Assembly (NCBI GenBank): GCA_045546695.1
Contig: JAZQDE010000001.1
Span: forward strand, 1-64,000
Direction: 5' to 3'
DNA length: 64,000 nt
Source of the DNA: SIG424 sp045546695
GTDB lineage: Bacteria > Bacillota > Clostridia > UBA1212 > UBA1255
Shown: piece by piece, positions 28,483 to 37,684 of the stretch
Layout: each line of letters begins with the position of its first letter
Position numbering within the stretch: position 1 is the first letter of the stretch
Notes under the pieces: model-generated
The model's input: the letters and a program-made list of their open reading frames with translations, nothing else
What the model was told of the DNA's origin: nothing
Databases searched by the model: none
Program-made: the position numbers and the translations under genes

Positions 28483-29454
28483 ATGGAAAATAATTACACA
28501 GTTTCATTGGAAAAGGTTGTCAAAGAACAGTCACTTGAGGTGCTTACAGGCAAGGAACTTCTGGCAGAGATTGTCATCGGTTGCCCTGATATCAACAGAC
28601 CCGGACTCGAACTTGCCGGCTATTGCGACAATTTTGCCAATGACAGGATACAGCTCATCGGAAACGTTGAGATGAAATACTTAGAGAGTCTGCCTGACGA
28701 TGACCTCAGAAAATCTCTCACGCACGTTTTTGAACTCGGCTTTCCATGTGTAGTTATCGCGAGGAATCTTGACGTTCCGCCACTCATGCTTGAGATTTCA
28801 GAACAATACAAGGTCCCCGTCCTCAGAACGAAAGAGACTACAACGTCTTTTCACAGTGAGCTAAACAGATATCTCAGCGTTCAGCTCGCACCCAGAGAGG
28901 TTATCCATGCGTGTTTCGTCGAAGTATACGGCGAAGGTGTGCTGATTACCGGCAAAAGCGGCGTTGGTAAGAGTGAAACAGCGCTCGAACTTGTGAAAAG
29001 AGGCCACCGCCTTGTTGCTGACGATTTAGTTGAAATAAGGCGTGTGTCAAGCAAGACTCTCGTCGGCTCCGCTCCTGACATAATCAGGCATTTTATCGAG
29101 ATCCGCGGCATCGGTTTTCTTGACGTAAAAAGGCTCTACGGTATCGGAGCCGTTAAAATGACGGAGAATATTCAGCTCGTTATCGACCTCGAAAAATGGG
29201 AGGCGGGCAAGACGTACGACAGAGTCGGTATTGAGGACATTTATACGGAAATTCTTGGTATTAAAGTACCATCTGTTTCCATTCCTGTAATGCCCGGTCG
29301 TAACCTTGCGATTATCGTTGAGGTCGCCGCTATGAACAACAGACAGAAAATGATGGGTTACAATGCTGCAAAAGAGCTCAACCGCCGTGTGTTTGAAGGT
29401 GGCGGCAGCGGCGCTCTTAAGGGCGGCAGCTTTGACGGCGACGCTTTTTATTGA
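28483..29454 (+). CDS. hprK: HPr kinase/phosphorylase
   Basis: The P-loop GKSGVGKSETA and GHRLVADD are diagnostic, as is the EIRGIGFLDV signature. The enzyme phosphorylates and dephosphorylates Ser46 of HPr, the central switch of carbon catabolite control in Bacillota. At 323 residues it has the usual length. murB follows 24 bp later, a pairing common in Clostridia. It implies that the sugar genes in this window could answer to CcpA/HPr control, although no clear cre site was identified. Confidence 0.95.
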   Translation: MENNYTVSLEKVVKEQSLEVLTGKELLAEIVIGCPDINRPGLELAGYCDNFANDRIQLIGNVEMKYLESLPDDDLRKSLTHVFELGFPCVVIARNLDVPPLMLEISEQYKVPVLRTKETTTSFHSELNRYLSVQLAPREVIHACFVEVYGEGVLITGKSGVGKSETALELVKRGHRLVADDLVEIRRVSSKTLVGSAPDIIRHFIEIRGIGFLDVKRLYGIGAVKMTENIQLVIDLEKWEAGKTYDRVGIEDIYTEILGIKVPSVSIPVMPGRNLAIIVEVAAMNNRQKMMGYNAAKELNRRVFEGGGSGALKGGSFDGDAFY

Positions 29455-29478
29455 TAAATACGTAGGGAGAACCAAATT

Positions 29479-30393
29479 ATGGGAATTTACGATTTTTTGG
29501 ATAAAAGCATAGTTTTTGAAAACGAGCCGATGTCAGCCCACTCGTCTTTCCGCACTGGTGGCCCTGCCGGATACCTCGTTACTCCTGAAAACAGCGACGA
29601 CGTTGTCGCCGCTATTCGTTTCAGCAGGGATGCTTCGTTGCCATTTTTCACCATGGGCTACGGCACAAATCTTCTGATATCAGACAAAGGTTTTGACGGT
29701 GTTATTATAAAATTATGTGAAAAATTCAGCGGCTGTGCCGTAATCGAAGAAGACGACGAGCACATCGTTATCCGTGCGCAGGCAGGTTGCCGTCTGGCAA
29801 AGGTTGCCAGTCTCGCAGCTAAAAATTCCTGCACCGGTATGGAAGCTCTGTCCGGTATTCCGGGCAGTGTCGGTGGCGCGGTGCTGATGAACGCCGGCGC
29901 ATACGACGGCCAGGTGGCAGACGTTCTTGTTTCCAGCAAATATATTGATCTTGATACCTTGATTGTCGGTGAAAAGGACGCAGACGCACACGACTTCAAA
30001 TATCGTTTTTCGTCATATCAATGTGAAAACAAGCTGATTCTTTCAGCCGACTTTTCACTGAGAAAAATCGCATCACAGGAAAGTATTTATGAAAAAATGA
30101 AGGAACTCAACAAGCGCAGGGCCGACAAGCAACCACTGGAATTTCCAAGTGCAGGCAGTACTTTCAAAAGACCGGAAGGATATTATGCGGGCGCATTGAT
30201 CGAAGCCAGCGGACTTAAGGGATACACGATAGGTGGCGCATGCGTTTCGGAAAAACACGCCGGCTTCGTTATTAACAAAGGGGGAGCGACCTCTTTCGAT
30301 ATATATAATCTGGTGCAATACATCAGGAAAAAGGTATACGAAGACAGTGGCGTGACGCTTCAAACAGAAATTATTTTCGTCGGCGAGTTCTGA
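29479..30393 (+). CDS. murB: UDP-N-acetylenolpyruvoylglucosamine reductase
   Basis: The FAD-binding (PCMH) N-terminus begins with SAHSSFRTGGPA, continues with GYGTNLLI, GIPGSVGGAVLMNAGAYDG, and closes with PSAGSTFKRPEG and the C-terminal EIIFVGEF. These are all canonical MurB blocks, of the shorter type-II form. It reduces UDP-GlcNAc-enolpyruvate to UDP-MurNAc in peptidoglycan synthesis. Confidence 0.96.
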   Translation: MGIYDFLDKSIVFENEPMSAHSSFRTGGPAGYLVTPENSDDVVAAIRFSRDASLPFFTMGYGTNLLISDKGFDGVIIKLCEKFSGCAVIEEDDEHIVIRAQAGCRLAKVASLAAKNSCTGMEALSGIPGSVGGAVLMNAGAYDGQVADVLVSSKYIDLDTLIVGEKDADAHDFKYRFSSYQCENKLILSADFSLRKIASQESIYEKMKELNKRRADKQPLEFPSAGSTFKRPEGYYAGALIEASGLKGYTIGGACVSEKHAGFVINKGGATSFDIYNLVQYIRKKVYEDSGVTLQTEIIFVGEF

Positions 30394-30429
30394 TTTTGAA
30401 TGCTTTAATAAATAATTAACATTTCAAGG

Positions 30430-30458
30430 TAGACAACACAATTTTATTTTGATAAAAT
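30430..30458 (+). promoter_or_regulatory. Promoter for the lipoprotein gene at 30.5 kb
   Basis: TAGACA (30430-30435), 17 bp and TAAAAT (30453-30458) lie in an AT-rich gap, with CGGAGG just before the ATG. Confidence 0.55.
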
Positions 30459-30499
30459 ATAGCAAAATATAAATAAATTTATCTCGGAGGGATAATAAG

Positions 30500-31216
30500 A
30501 TGAGTTTTAAAAAAGTTATTTCATTACTTCTCGTTGTGCTTATGGTTGCATCTGTAGGTCTTTCTATGATCGGTTGTAAAGAAGAAGACGCTAGCAACGA
30601 GCGTATAAACCTTCTTCCTGATCAGTTAGAGAATCAGAGATACTATTTCCAGCAGGGTTACACAGCTGAGACATGGGACGTAGCTGTTGGTGAGAACGAT
30701 TACTATCTGCTTAGAATCAAAGAGATGGCTGATGGTTCACCGGTACGTGTAAACAGCGTTGGTCTTTGTGCTCAGTTCACACCTAAGGGACGCACAGATG
30801 TTACATATTCAATCTACAATATTGCTGGTGTTGGCGGCGCAGCTGTTACACGTGGTGTTGTATTTGAGCAGTTAGTAAACGAAGAAGTTACATCAAGCTT
30901 CCACTTCAACGATTTGTTCCTTGACAGCACAGAAGCAGGCGGCAGAGAAAACTTCGTTATGGAGAAGTATGAGGATGTTAATGATACAATCATCAACCTC
31001 GACAAAACTCAGTTCAACAAGCTCGGTTATACTTTCACAAAAGAAGGTATTGACTGGAAGGGCAACCTTTACTTCATTCCTCACCAGATGGGCGGTATCA
31101 CAAGCTTCCACCTTATCACTGTTGAGACAGAAGCTACAGAATGGGATACATTCTCAGCTGAAATTGAGACAATGCTCAAAGACTTCAAACAGATCGGTTA
31201 TGAAGAAAAAGAATAA
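30500..31216 (+). CDS. Lipoprotein of unknown function
   Basis: A 25-residue lipoprotein signal ends in SMIGC (Cys26). The remaining ~210 residues are mixed alpha/beta and match no family I recognise. VTYSIYNIAG and LYFIPHQMGG suggest beta strands. The gene stands alone between its own promoter and a strong terminator. Its codon choice looks biased toward well-translated codons, so it may be an abundant surface protein (inference). Confidence 0.75.
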   Translation: MSFKKVISLLLVVLMVASVGLSMIGCKEEDASNERINLLPDQLENQRYYFQQGYTAETWDVAVGENDYYLLRIKEMADGSPVRVNSVGLCAQFTPKGRTDVTYSIYNIAGVGGAAVTRGVVFEQLVNEEVTSSFHFNDLFLDSTEAGGRENFVMEKYEDVNDTIINLDKTQFNKLGYTFTKEGIDWKGNLYFIPHQMGGITSFHLITVETEATEWDTFSAEIETMLKDFKQIGYEEKE

Positions 31217-31245
31217 TCTCAATGAGATATGACATTTAACAATAT

Positions 31246-31277
31246 ACGAACCGGCTCGTAAGGTCGGTTCGTTTTTG
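31246..31277 (+). terminator. Intrinsic terminator after the lipoprotein
   Basis: ACGAACCG (31246-31253) pairs with CGGTTCGT (31265-31272) and is followed by TTTTT. Confidence 0.8.
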
Positions 31278-31303
31278 TATACTTCCAGAAAAAGGAAATT
31301 TTT

Positions 31304-32167
31304 ATGGTCAAAATTACAGCTGATAGTAAAATAATGTTGATTGATCTGATATATGCAAATTATCCATATTTGCCATATTCTGCCATATGTAAAACGCTTC
31401 GTAACAAGGACGTCAAGGTAAATGGCAAGAGAGTCAGTTCGGATATTGAGCTTGTGGCAGGGGATGAGATTATCCTTTATCTGGATGTGGCCGCGTATGA
31501 AAAGAAACCATATTCTGTCATTTTTGAAAACGATTATGTCCTGATTGTTTCTAAAGACCAGGGCGTTACTGTGAATAATGATAAAAACTCTCTTATTGAT
31601 GCTGTAAATAAAGATTATAATGCCGACTTCGAGCTTTGCCACCGTCTCGACCGTAACACCGGTGGCATCTTGATTATAAGCAAAGATAAAAAATACACTC
31701 CTTCTGTTTGCGAACTGATTAATTCGCGTTCATATAAAAAGATTTATACTACCATTGTGGCCGGCGACGCCCGCCGTTTTAAGGACTATACGCTCCTTCG
31801 CGCATGGCATTTTAAGGATGCAAAAAAGAACACGGTTTATATTTATAATGAAGAGCGCAAGTTCACTAAGGAGATTCTGACCGGCATCCGATGTGTTGAC
31901 TATGACAAGAAAAATAACATTTCTACTGTCGAGGTCGATCTTATAACAGGCAGAACTCATCAAATAAGGGCTCACATGGCCCATATAGGCCATCCTGTTA
32001 TTGGAGACGGTAAATATGGTGACTACGACCTTAATCGGAAATTTGCCACAAAATACCAGCTCCTGTGGGCCAGCGCCCTCCTCCCTCAAAATAAACAAAA
32101 CTCACCGGGCCTTTTGCCCGATGAGCCTGTCTTTGATAAACCACGTTTCAGAATTACTCTCCGGTAA
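31304..32167 (+). CDS. RluA-family pseudouridine synthase
   Basis: An S4-like N-terminal region (residues ~15-60, KTLRNKDVKVNGKRV) precedes the RluA catalytic domain, with the active-site Asp in CHRLDRNTGGIL and the closing GRTHQIRAHMAHIGHPVIGD. It isomerises specific uridines in rRNA or tRNA. The target position cannot be told. The last 14 bp overlap the convergent CAP-domain gene. Confidence 0.92.
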   Translation: MVKITADSKIMLIDLIYANYPYLPYSAICKTLRNKDVKVNGKRVSSDIELVAGDEIILYLDVAAYEKKPYSVIFENDYVLIVSKDQGVTVNNDKNSLIDAVNKDYNADFELCHRLDRNTGGILIISKDKKYTPSVCELINSRSYKKIYTTIVAGDARRFKDYTLLRAWHFKDAKKNTVYIYNEERKFTKEILTGIRCVDYDKKNNISTVEVDLITGRTHQIRAHMAHIGHPVIGDGKYGDYDLNRKFATKYQLLWASALLPQNKQNSPGLLPDEPVFDKPRFRITLR

Positions 32168-32918
32168 AGAGTTGTACAATCACTTTACCATAAATTGGGC
32201 TTGTATATATGCCGATTCCCGTCGTCGTATACGACTCGCTTAATATATTTCCTTTATTTGTCTCTGAATTCATCATTGAATAGAACGCTCCGTCTATCGT
32301 CTGGTTGCCCGAAATATTTTCTCCTGCAACTGTGAAAACTACGCCTTCGGCTCTCATCATTTCAAATGGACTTCCGTATGATACTGAGTTATGTGAAAAG
32401 TTGTTGTTTTCAACGATATCCCGTGCCTTGTAAAAAGCGAGTTTATTCAGCAACTCGCTGCTCTTCAAATTAGTTAATTTGAGTTCGCTGCGCGCGCCGT
32501 TTACCATATTCAGGAATTTTTCCTCATCAGTAAGGGGAGTGATGGTCTCTGCGTCTTCCGGGGCGGTTGGGTCTTCCGGGGCGGTTGGGTCTGATGGGGC
32601 GGTTGGGTCTGATGGGGCGGTTGCGTTGCTGTTTATAGCGCCGACGCACCCTGTTGAGTAGTCATAAATCATATACCAATTTTGAATTCTGGCAAGTATT
32701 TTGACTTTATCGCCAGACTTAAGCGATGACACCGCGTCAAAGTCACTGTCAACCCCGCAGTACACGTCGCAATCCTGCAGTATTGTTGCATCCTCAAAGA
32801 CACTGATAAGGCTGTCGTCTTCGCTGGCATTTGTCCCGATGCCAAAAAACGGCACAACCAGCAGCACCGCAAGTGCAATTGATAGGATAGATTTCATTAG
32901 TTTAGGATCTGAACACAT
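32154..32918 (-). CDS. Secreted CAP-domain (SCP/YkwD-like) protein with SH3-like module
   Basis: The ATG at 32918 is favoured by GGAGG 7 bp upstream. A signal peptide (~8-31) is followed by an SH3-like region (~40-95, GDKVKILARIQNWYMIYD). Next come a Pro/Thr/Asp-rich linker of hexapeptide repeats (~98-122) and a CAP domain (~128-254) with LNMVNGARSEL, FSHNSV and VAGENISG. Bacterial CAP proteins of the YkwD type are secreted and of poorly known role. The linker is encoded by a minisatellite. Confidence 0.83.
   Translation of the reverse strand: MCSDPKLMKSILSIALAVLLVVPFFGIGTNASEDDSLISVFEDATILQDCDVYCGVDSDFDAVSSLKSGDKVKILARIQNWYMIYDYSTGCVGAINSNATAPSDPTAPSDPTAPEDPTAPEDAETITPLTDEEKFLNMVNGARSELKLTNLKSSELLNKLAFYKARDIVENNNFSHNSVSYGSPFEMMRAEGVVFTVAGENISGNQTIDGAFYSMMNSETNKGNILSESYTTTGIGIYTSPIYGKVIVQLFTGE
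32551..32625. repeat. 18-bp minisatellite in the CAP protein linker
   Basis: The 18-bp unit GCGGTTGGGTCTGATGGG recurs at 32563, 32581, 32599 and 32617 with minor variants and a partial copy before. In frame it encodes six-residue Pro-Thr-Ala-Pro-(Ser/Glu)-Asp repeats. Copy number is likely to vary between strains. Confidence 0.85.
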
Positions 32919-32925
32919 AAAAAAA

Positions 32926-32944
32926 CCTCCAAAATAATTTTGGA
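32926..32944 (-). promoter_or_regulatory. Hairpin covering the CAP gene ribosome binding site
   Basis: A perfect 17-nt palindrome, TCCAAAATAATTTTGGA (32928-32944), includes part of the GGAGG of the CAP gene. On the transcript it is followed by seven U and the start codon. It could hide the ribosome site or act as an attenuator (inference). Confidence 0.4.
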
Positions 32945-33015
32945 AGTATTATTTACACTTTTTCACAGAGGTATACATTTATATTGTAGCAGTGGACAAG
33001 CCTCTGGCACCAGAC

Positions 33016-33795
33016 TCACACTATCAAAGTGCCGGATTCCTTCGCTGCAGCGGCAAGCTGCTCAGATACATCTTCGTCGGTGACAAGAACATCGACAGAA
33101 CTAAGATCTGCAAACGTAAACAAAAGAGTTTTGCCGATTTTACTGCTGTCGAGGAGGACAATAGTCTGCTTTGCCTTAGAAATAACCTTCTTTTTGAGCT
33201 CGGCTTCGTACATATTGGAAACAGAAAAGCCACTGTCGAGCGAAAAAGCAGAAGCAGAAATAAAAGCACATTCAATGTTGACCTTGTCAATAAATGACAA
33301 AGCATCTGTGCCGGAAACTGACAGGGTAGCACGATTGACAGTGCCGCCGGGGATAATAACATTAATATTGGAATGAGCAACAAGCTCCTGACTGACGTTG
33401 ATTCCTGTAGAAATAACGTTCATATAGTCGTTGGGGAGAATCTTGGCAAGAGCCATCATAGTAGAGCCTGCGTCGAAAAAAATAGATGAATTTTTCTTGA
33501 TAAACTGAAGAGCCTTCTGGGCAATGAGCTGCTTTGCATGGACATTCTGCTGAGCACGGAAGTTATACTCATTTTCATCATTGGAAGGGGCCACAACGTT
33601 GCCGCCACTGAGCTTCTTGATACTCATAACGCCACCCTGCGTTCTGACAACAAGGCCGCGCTCTTCAAGGTAAATTAAGTCCCGACGTATCGTCATAGAC
33701 GATACATCGGGAAATAAATCGCATAGAAAAGAGAGTGAAACATCACCATATTGATCAATTATAGATAATAATGCGTTTCTTCTCTCTGTTGGCAT
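33016..33795 (-). CDS. DeoR-family transcriptional regulator
   Basis: The N-terminal helix-turn-helix (~5-60) carries the DeoR signature SSMTIRRDLIYLEERGLVVRTQGG. The C-terminal DeoRC sugar-phosphate sensor domain has FFDAGSTMMALA and ISASAFSLDSGF. It is the last gene of the 2-oxo acid dehydrogenase operon, starting 7 bp after E1, and probably regulates that operon in response to a phosphorylated metabolite (inference from position). Confidence 0.9.
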   Translation of the reverse strand: MPTERRNALLSIIDQYGDVSLSFLCDLFPDVSSMTIRRDLIYLEERGLVVRTQGGVMSIKKLSGGNVVAPSNDENEYNFRAQQNVHAKQLIAQKALQFIKKNSSIFFDAGSTMMALAKILPNDYMNVISTGINVSQELVAHSNINVIIPGGTVNRATLSVSGTDALSFIDKVNIECAFISASAFSLDSGFSVSNMYEAELKKKVISKAKQTIVLLDSSKIGKTLLFTFADLSSVDVLVTDEDVSEQLAAAAKESGTLIV

Positions 33796-33802
33796 ATGTT
33801 AA

Positions 33803-36274
33803 TTACACACCTTTCTTTTCTGTACGGATACGCTCGTTGTTTGTAAAGTTAACGTTAGGAGTATTAACGAAACCTTTAAGCGGGAGAATCTTCTCGTTGA
33901 TTGCATCCAGGAACCATGAAGGCTGCGGGAAGAAGTCAGCGTCGAATTCGTAAGCAGGAGTGATCCAGTTCTTAGCACCGATAACAACAGGTGGAGCATC
34001 GAGGTAGTCGAATGCCATTTCACTGATGTTCTGAGCGATGTTGTTGAGGTATGAGCCTCTTGAGCAAGCGTCAGATGCGAGAACGATACGGCCTGTCTTC
34101 TTAACTGATTCGAGAACTTTCTCATAGTTGAAAGGAACGAGTGAACGTGCGTCGATAACTTCTGCTGAGATACCATACTGTTCTTCTAACATCTTAGCTG
34201 CCTTAAGAGCATTGTAAAGAGTATAACCAACAGTAAGGATTGTGATATCTGAACCGGCCTTCTTGATGTCGGGCTCGCCGAAAGGAATCTCGTAGCTCTC
34301 TACCGGAACGCCACCTTCGTGGAACTGCTCGCCGTAGTCATAGAGTCTCTGGCTTTCGAAGAATACAACAGGGTCAGTTCCGTTAAGAGCTGTTGTCATA
34401 AGACCCTTTGCATCATAAGGTGTAGCAGGGAAGCAAACCTTAAGTCCCGGAATATGAGCACAAAGTGATGTCCAGTCCTGAGAGTGCTGAGCACCGTACT
34501 TAGAACCAACTGATACACGAAGAACGAGTGGCATCTTAAGAACGCCTGCACTCATAGCCTGCCATTTAGCCATCTGGTTGAAGATTTCGTCGCCTGCGCA
34601 GCCGAGGAAGTCGCAATACATGAGCTCTACTATAGCACGGCCGCCGCTCATACAGTAACCAACGCCTGTACCAACTATAGCGGCTTCTGAAATAGGTGAG
34701 TTAAAGAGTCTGTGATAAGGAATAGCTTCTGTAAGTCCTCTGTAAACAGCGAATGCGCCGCCCCAGTCTCTGTTTTCTTCGCCGTAAGCAACCAATGTAG
34801 GATCTTCATAGAATTTATCTAAGATTGGCTCAAAGATAGCGTCTCTGTATTGGAATACTTTATTCTTAGATACAGGTTTGCCGTTCTTATCGAAGCCGAA
34901 TCTTTCTTTCTTGGAAATCTGGATAACTCTCGGGTTTTCTTCCTTGGGCATGAGTACGTCCGGCTCAGCGTCAAGAAGCTTAGGCTCATGACCTTCTGAG
35001 AACATGAGGTCTTCCAATTGACGAGGATTCTTGATGAAGTCCATTCTTGGTGATTTCTCTGTATCAACCGCCCAACCGCAGATCTTAGTAATAAGCTCTA
35101 CACATGCTTTGTCGATTGCATCGAATTCAGCGCTTGTTGCAACGTTAGCAAGAATAAGATTTGTCTTAAACTCGTTAACTGAGTTGCCTTCGAACCACAT
35201 ATCGATCTCTTCTTTTGTTCTGTAAGAAGAAGCATCTGAAGGTGAGTGACCTGTTGTTCTGTAAGTAAGAGTATCGAGAAGAACAGGACCTTTTTTCTCG
35301 AGAAGGAGCTGCTTCTTTCTACGAACTGCGTCGATAACAGCGAGAGGATTGTAACCGTCAACTCTTTCAGCGTACATCTGCTCAGGGTTAACACCTGCGC
35401 CGATACGAGCAACGAACTCATATCCCATTGTTTCGCCGTTTGTCTGGCCGCCCATAGCGTACTGGTTGTTATAAATGTTGAAAAGAATCGGCAGGCCGCC
35501 ATTCATGTCGCCTTCCCAGAGCTTCTTGTACTGGTCCATAGCAGCGAATGAGAGAGCTTCCCATACAGGACCACGGCCCATAGAACCGTCACCGATGTTA
35601 GCAACAACGATACCGGGTTTTCTGTTAACTTTCTTGAAGAGGGCACTACCTGTAGCAACTGTAGCACTACCACCAACGATAGCGTTGTTAGGATAGATAC
35701 CGAAAGGACAGAAGAAAGCGTGCATTGAACCGCCGAGACCTTTGTGGAAACCTGTCTCACGTGCGAAGATTTCTGCGAGTGTACCATAGATGAGGAAGTC
35801 GATAGCAAGCTCTTTAACTGTAGCCTGGTCGCCCTGAACTACCTTAAGGATAGCGCCGTCGAAATAGCTTTCCATGATGTCCATTAATTCTTTGTCGCTG
35901 AGCTTTTCAATAGCTGAAAGACCTTTTGCGAGAATTTCACCATGTGATCTGTGTGAACCGAAAATCCAGTCGTTTGTGTCAAGAACGTATGCCTGACCAA
36001 CTGCTGAAGCTTCCTGACCGATAGATAAGTGAGCCGGTCCCGGATGGCTGTACTGAATTCCGTTATATTCACTTGTTGTCTTGATGCTGTTTAACATGAG
36101 CTCGAACTCTCTGATGATAAACATATCTCTGTAAATACGTAAGAAGTCATCTTTGCTGTAGTTAGCTTTTTCTTCTTCGATTGTCTTGTTGTACTGGTTT
36201 AATGGAGTATCCTGGTACTTAATCCAACCTGATTTTCTGACTTCTTTCTGGTCAATAAATTGTGACTTTGGCAT
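33803..36274 (-). CDS. 2-oxo acid dehydrogenase E1 component, fused alpha and beta subunits
   Basis: Residues ~1-430 are E1-alpha: HPGPAHLSIGQEA, then the thiamine pyrophosphate motif GDG at 228-230 followed ~30 residues later by NN. Residues ~480-823 are E1-beta, with GEENRDWGGAF, PISEAAIVGTGVGYCMSG and the C-terminal transketolase-like fold. The enzyme decarboxylates a 2-oxo acid and passes the acyl group to lipoyl-E2. Fused E1 is a known but less common layout. Substrate could be pyruvate, acetoin or a branched-chain oxo acid. The nearby acetate genes make pyruvate attractive but unproven. Confidence 0.88.
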   Translation of the reverse strand: MPKSQFIDQKEVRKSGWIKYQDTPLNQYNKTIEEEKANYSKDDFLRIYRDMFIIREFELMLNSIKTTSEYNGIQYSHPGPAHLSIGQEASAVGQAYVLDTNDWIFGSHRSHGEILAKGLSAIEKLSDKELMDIMESYFDGAILKVVQGDQATVKELAIDFLIYGTLAEIFARETGFHKGLGGSMHAFFCPFGIYPNNAIVGGSATVATGSALFKKVNRKPGIVVANIGDGSMGRGPVWEALSFAAMDQYKKLWEGDMNGGLPILFNIYNNQYAMGGQTNGETMGYEFVARIGAGVNPEQMYAERVDGYNPLAVIDAVRRKKQLLLEKKGPVLLDTLTYRTTGHSPSDASSYRTKEEIDMWFEGNSVNEFKTNLILANVATSAEFDAIDKACVELITKICGWAVDTEKSPRMDFIKNPRQLEDLMFSEGHEPKLLDAEPDVLMPKEENPRVIQISKKERFGFDKNGKPVSKNKVFQYRDAIFEPILDKFYEDPTLVAYGEENRDWGGAFAVYRGLTEAIPYHRLFNSPISEAAIVGTGVGYCMSGGRAIVELMYCDFLGCAGDEIFNQMAKWQAMSAGVLKMPLVLRVSVGSKYGAQHSQDWTSLCAHIPGLKVCFPATPYDAKGLMTTALNGTDPVVFFESQRLYDYGEQFHEGGVPVESYEIPFGEPDIKKAGSDITILTVGYTLYNALKAAKMLEEQYGISAEVIDARSLVPFNYEKVLESVKKTGRIVLASDACSRGSYLNNIAQNISEMAFDYLDAPPVVIGAKNWITPAYEFDADFFPQPSWFLDAINEKILPLKGFVNTPNVNFTNNERIRTEKKGV

Positions 36275-36302
36275 AAATCATTACCTCTTTCCTTTATATT
36301 TA

Positions 36303-37670
36303 TTAGTGAAATTCAAAAATACCTTCACGGATTACTTCGCATACAGATGGGTGAGGGAATACAAGCTGCTTGATATCGTTGATAGGCATCTCTGTTTCGA
36401 TCATAATACCTGCACCATAAATAATCTCAGATGAATAGTTACCGATCATGTGAACGCCGATAACGTTTCTGTATTTCTTGTTGATAAGAACTTTAATGAT
36501 GCCGTCTCCGCCTTCGTTTTCAGCAACGTATCTGCCTGAGTACATCATTGAGAGCTTAACTACTTCGTAGTCAATACCCTTATTCTTAGCTGTTTCTTCA
36601 GTCTCGCCGATACCTGCAACTTCAGGATTTGTGTAGATAACTGAAGGAATAGCATTGTAACGCATTGTATCTTTGATACCGAGGATATCGTTGATAGCAA
36701 CTTCTGTCTCTCTGTATGCTGTGTGAGCGAGCATTGAGTAACCGTTTACGTCGCCTGTAGCGTATACGCCTGCAATGTTTGTACGACCTTTGTTGTCAGT
36801 CTTGATCTTGCCGCGCTCTGTCTCTACGCCGATAGTCTCAAGTCCGAGGCCTTCTGTGAAAGCTCTGCGGCCGATACTGAGAAGAACTTTGTCTGCAGCA
36901 ACTTCGAATGATTTGCCGTCAGCTTCGTAGATAACTTTGCCGGGTTCAACGCCTGTAACTTTGCAGCCGAGGTTGAACTTAACGCCTTTTTTCTGGTAGT
37001 TCTTAAGAAGAATCTCAGAAATCTCAGCATCTGTAGGACCTGCGATCTTGTTCATCATTTCGATAACAGTTACGTTTGAACCTGCTGTGTTGAAATAAGA
37101 AGCCATTTCAAGACCGATTACCCCGCCGCCGATAACTGCGAGGTTAGCAGGTACTTCTTCTAAGTCGAGGATCTCACGGTTTGTGAGAACGAAGCCTGAC
37201 TCAAGACCTTCTTTAACGCCCGGAATCGGAGGAGTTACCGGTACAGAACCTGTAGCGATGAGGAGCTTTGCACCTGTGTATTCGCTGTCGCCGGCTTTAA
37301 CTGTAAAGCCTTCAGCTGTTCTGCCTGTGATTGTAGCAACTTCCATAACTGTTGTTACTTTTACTTTCTTAAGCTTTGCCTTGATGCCGCCAACGAGTGT
37401 TGAAACAACTTTGTTTTTACGGCCAACTACGAATTTGTGGTCGAGCTTAAGTCCCTGTGCGCTTACGCCATACTTTTCACCGTGAGCTGCTCCGTCATAA
37501 ATCTTTGCAGAGTAGAGGAGTGCTTTTGAAGGAATACAACCTTCGTTGAGGCAAACGCCGCCGATGAATCTTTTTTCGATGAGTAATGTGTTGAGGCCTG
37601 CTTCGCCTGCGCGTTCAGCTGCAAGATATCCTGCAGGGCCGCCACCGATTACGATTAAATCATATACCAT
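36303..37670 (-). CDS. lpdA: Dihydrolipoyl dehydrogenase (E3)
   Basis: An N-terminal FAD-binding GGGPAGYLAAERA precedes the redox-active disulfide in GGVCLNEGCIPSK (Cys40, Cys45). The NAD-binding IGGGVIGLEMA and the C-terminal dimer interface with HMIGNYSSE and FPHPSVCEV follow. The usual HPT/HPS His-Glu pair is present. It reoxidises dihydrolipoyl groups of the E2 gene 14 bp upstream. Confidence 0.95.
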   Translation of the reverse strand: MVYDLIVIGGGPAGYLAAERAGEAGLNTLLIEKRFIGGVCLNEGCIPSKALLYSAKIYDGAAHGEKYGVSAQGLKLDHKFVVGRKNKVVSTLVGGIKAKLKKVKVTTVMEVATITGRTAEGFTVKAGDSEYTGAKLLIATGSVPVTPPIPGVKEGLESGFVLTNREILDLEEVPANLAVIGGGVIGLEMASYFNTAGSNVTVIEMMNKIAGPTDAEISEILLKNYQKKGVKFNLGCKVTGVEPGKVIYEADGKSFEVAADKVLLSIGRRAFTEGLGLETIGVETERGKIKTDNKGRTNIAGVYATGDVNGYSMLAHTAYRETEVAINDILGIKDTMRYNAIPSVIYTNPEVAGIGETEETAKNKGIDYEVVKLSMMYSGRYVAENEGGDGIIKVLINKKYRNVIGVHMIGNYSSEIIYGAGIMIETEMPINDIKQLVFPHPSVCEVIREGIFEFH

Positions 37671-37684
37671 AATTCATTCTCTCC

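Noticed and set aside
32551..32625. Assembly artefact in the CAP-protein linker
   Set aside because: The 18-bp units vary slightly and preserve the frame, which fits a genuine minisatellite linker.
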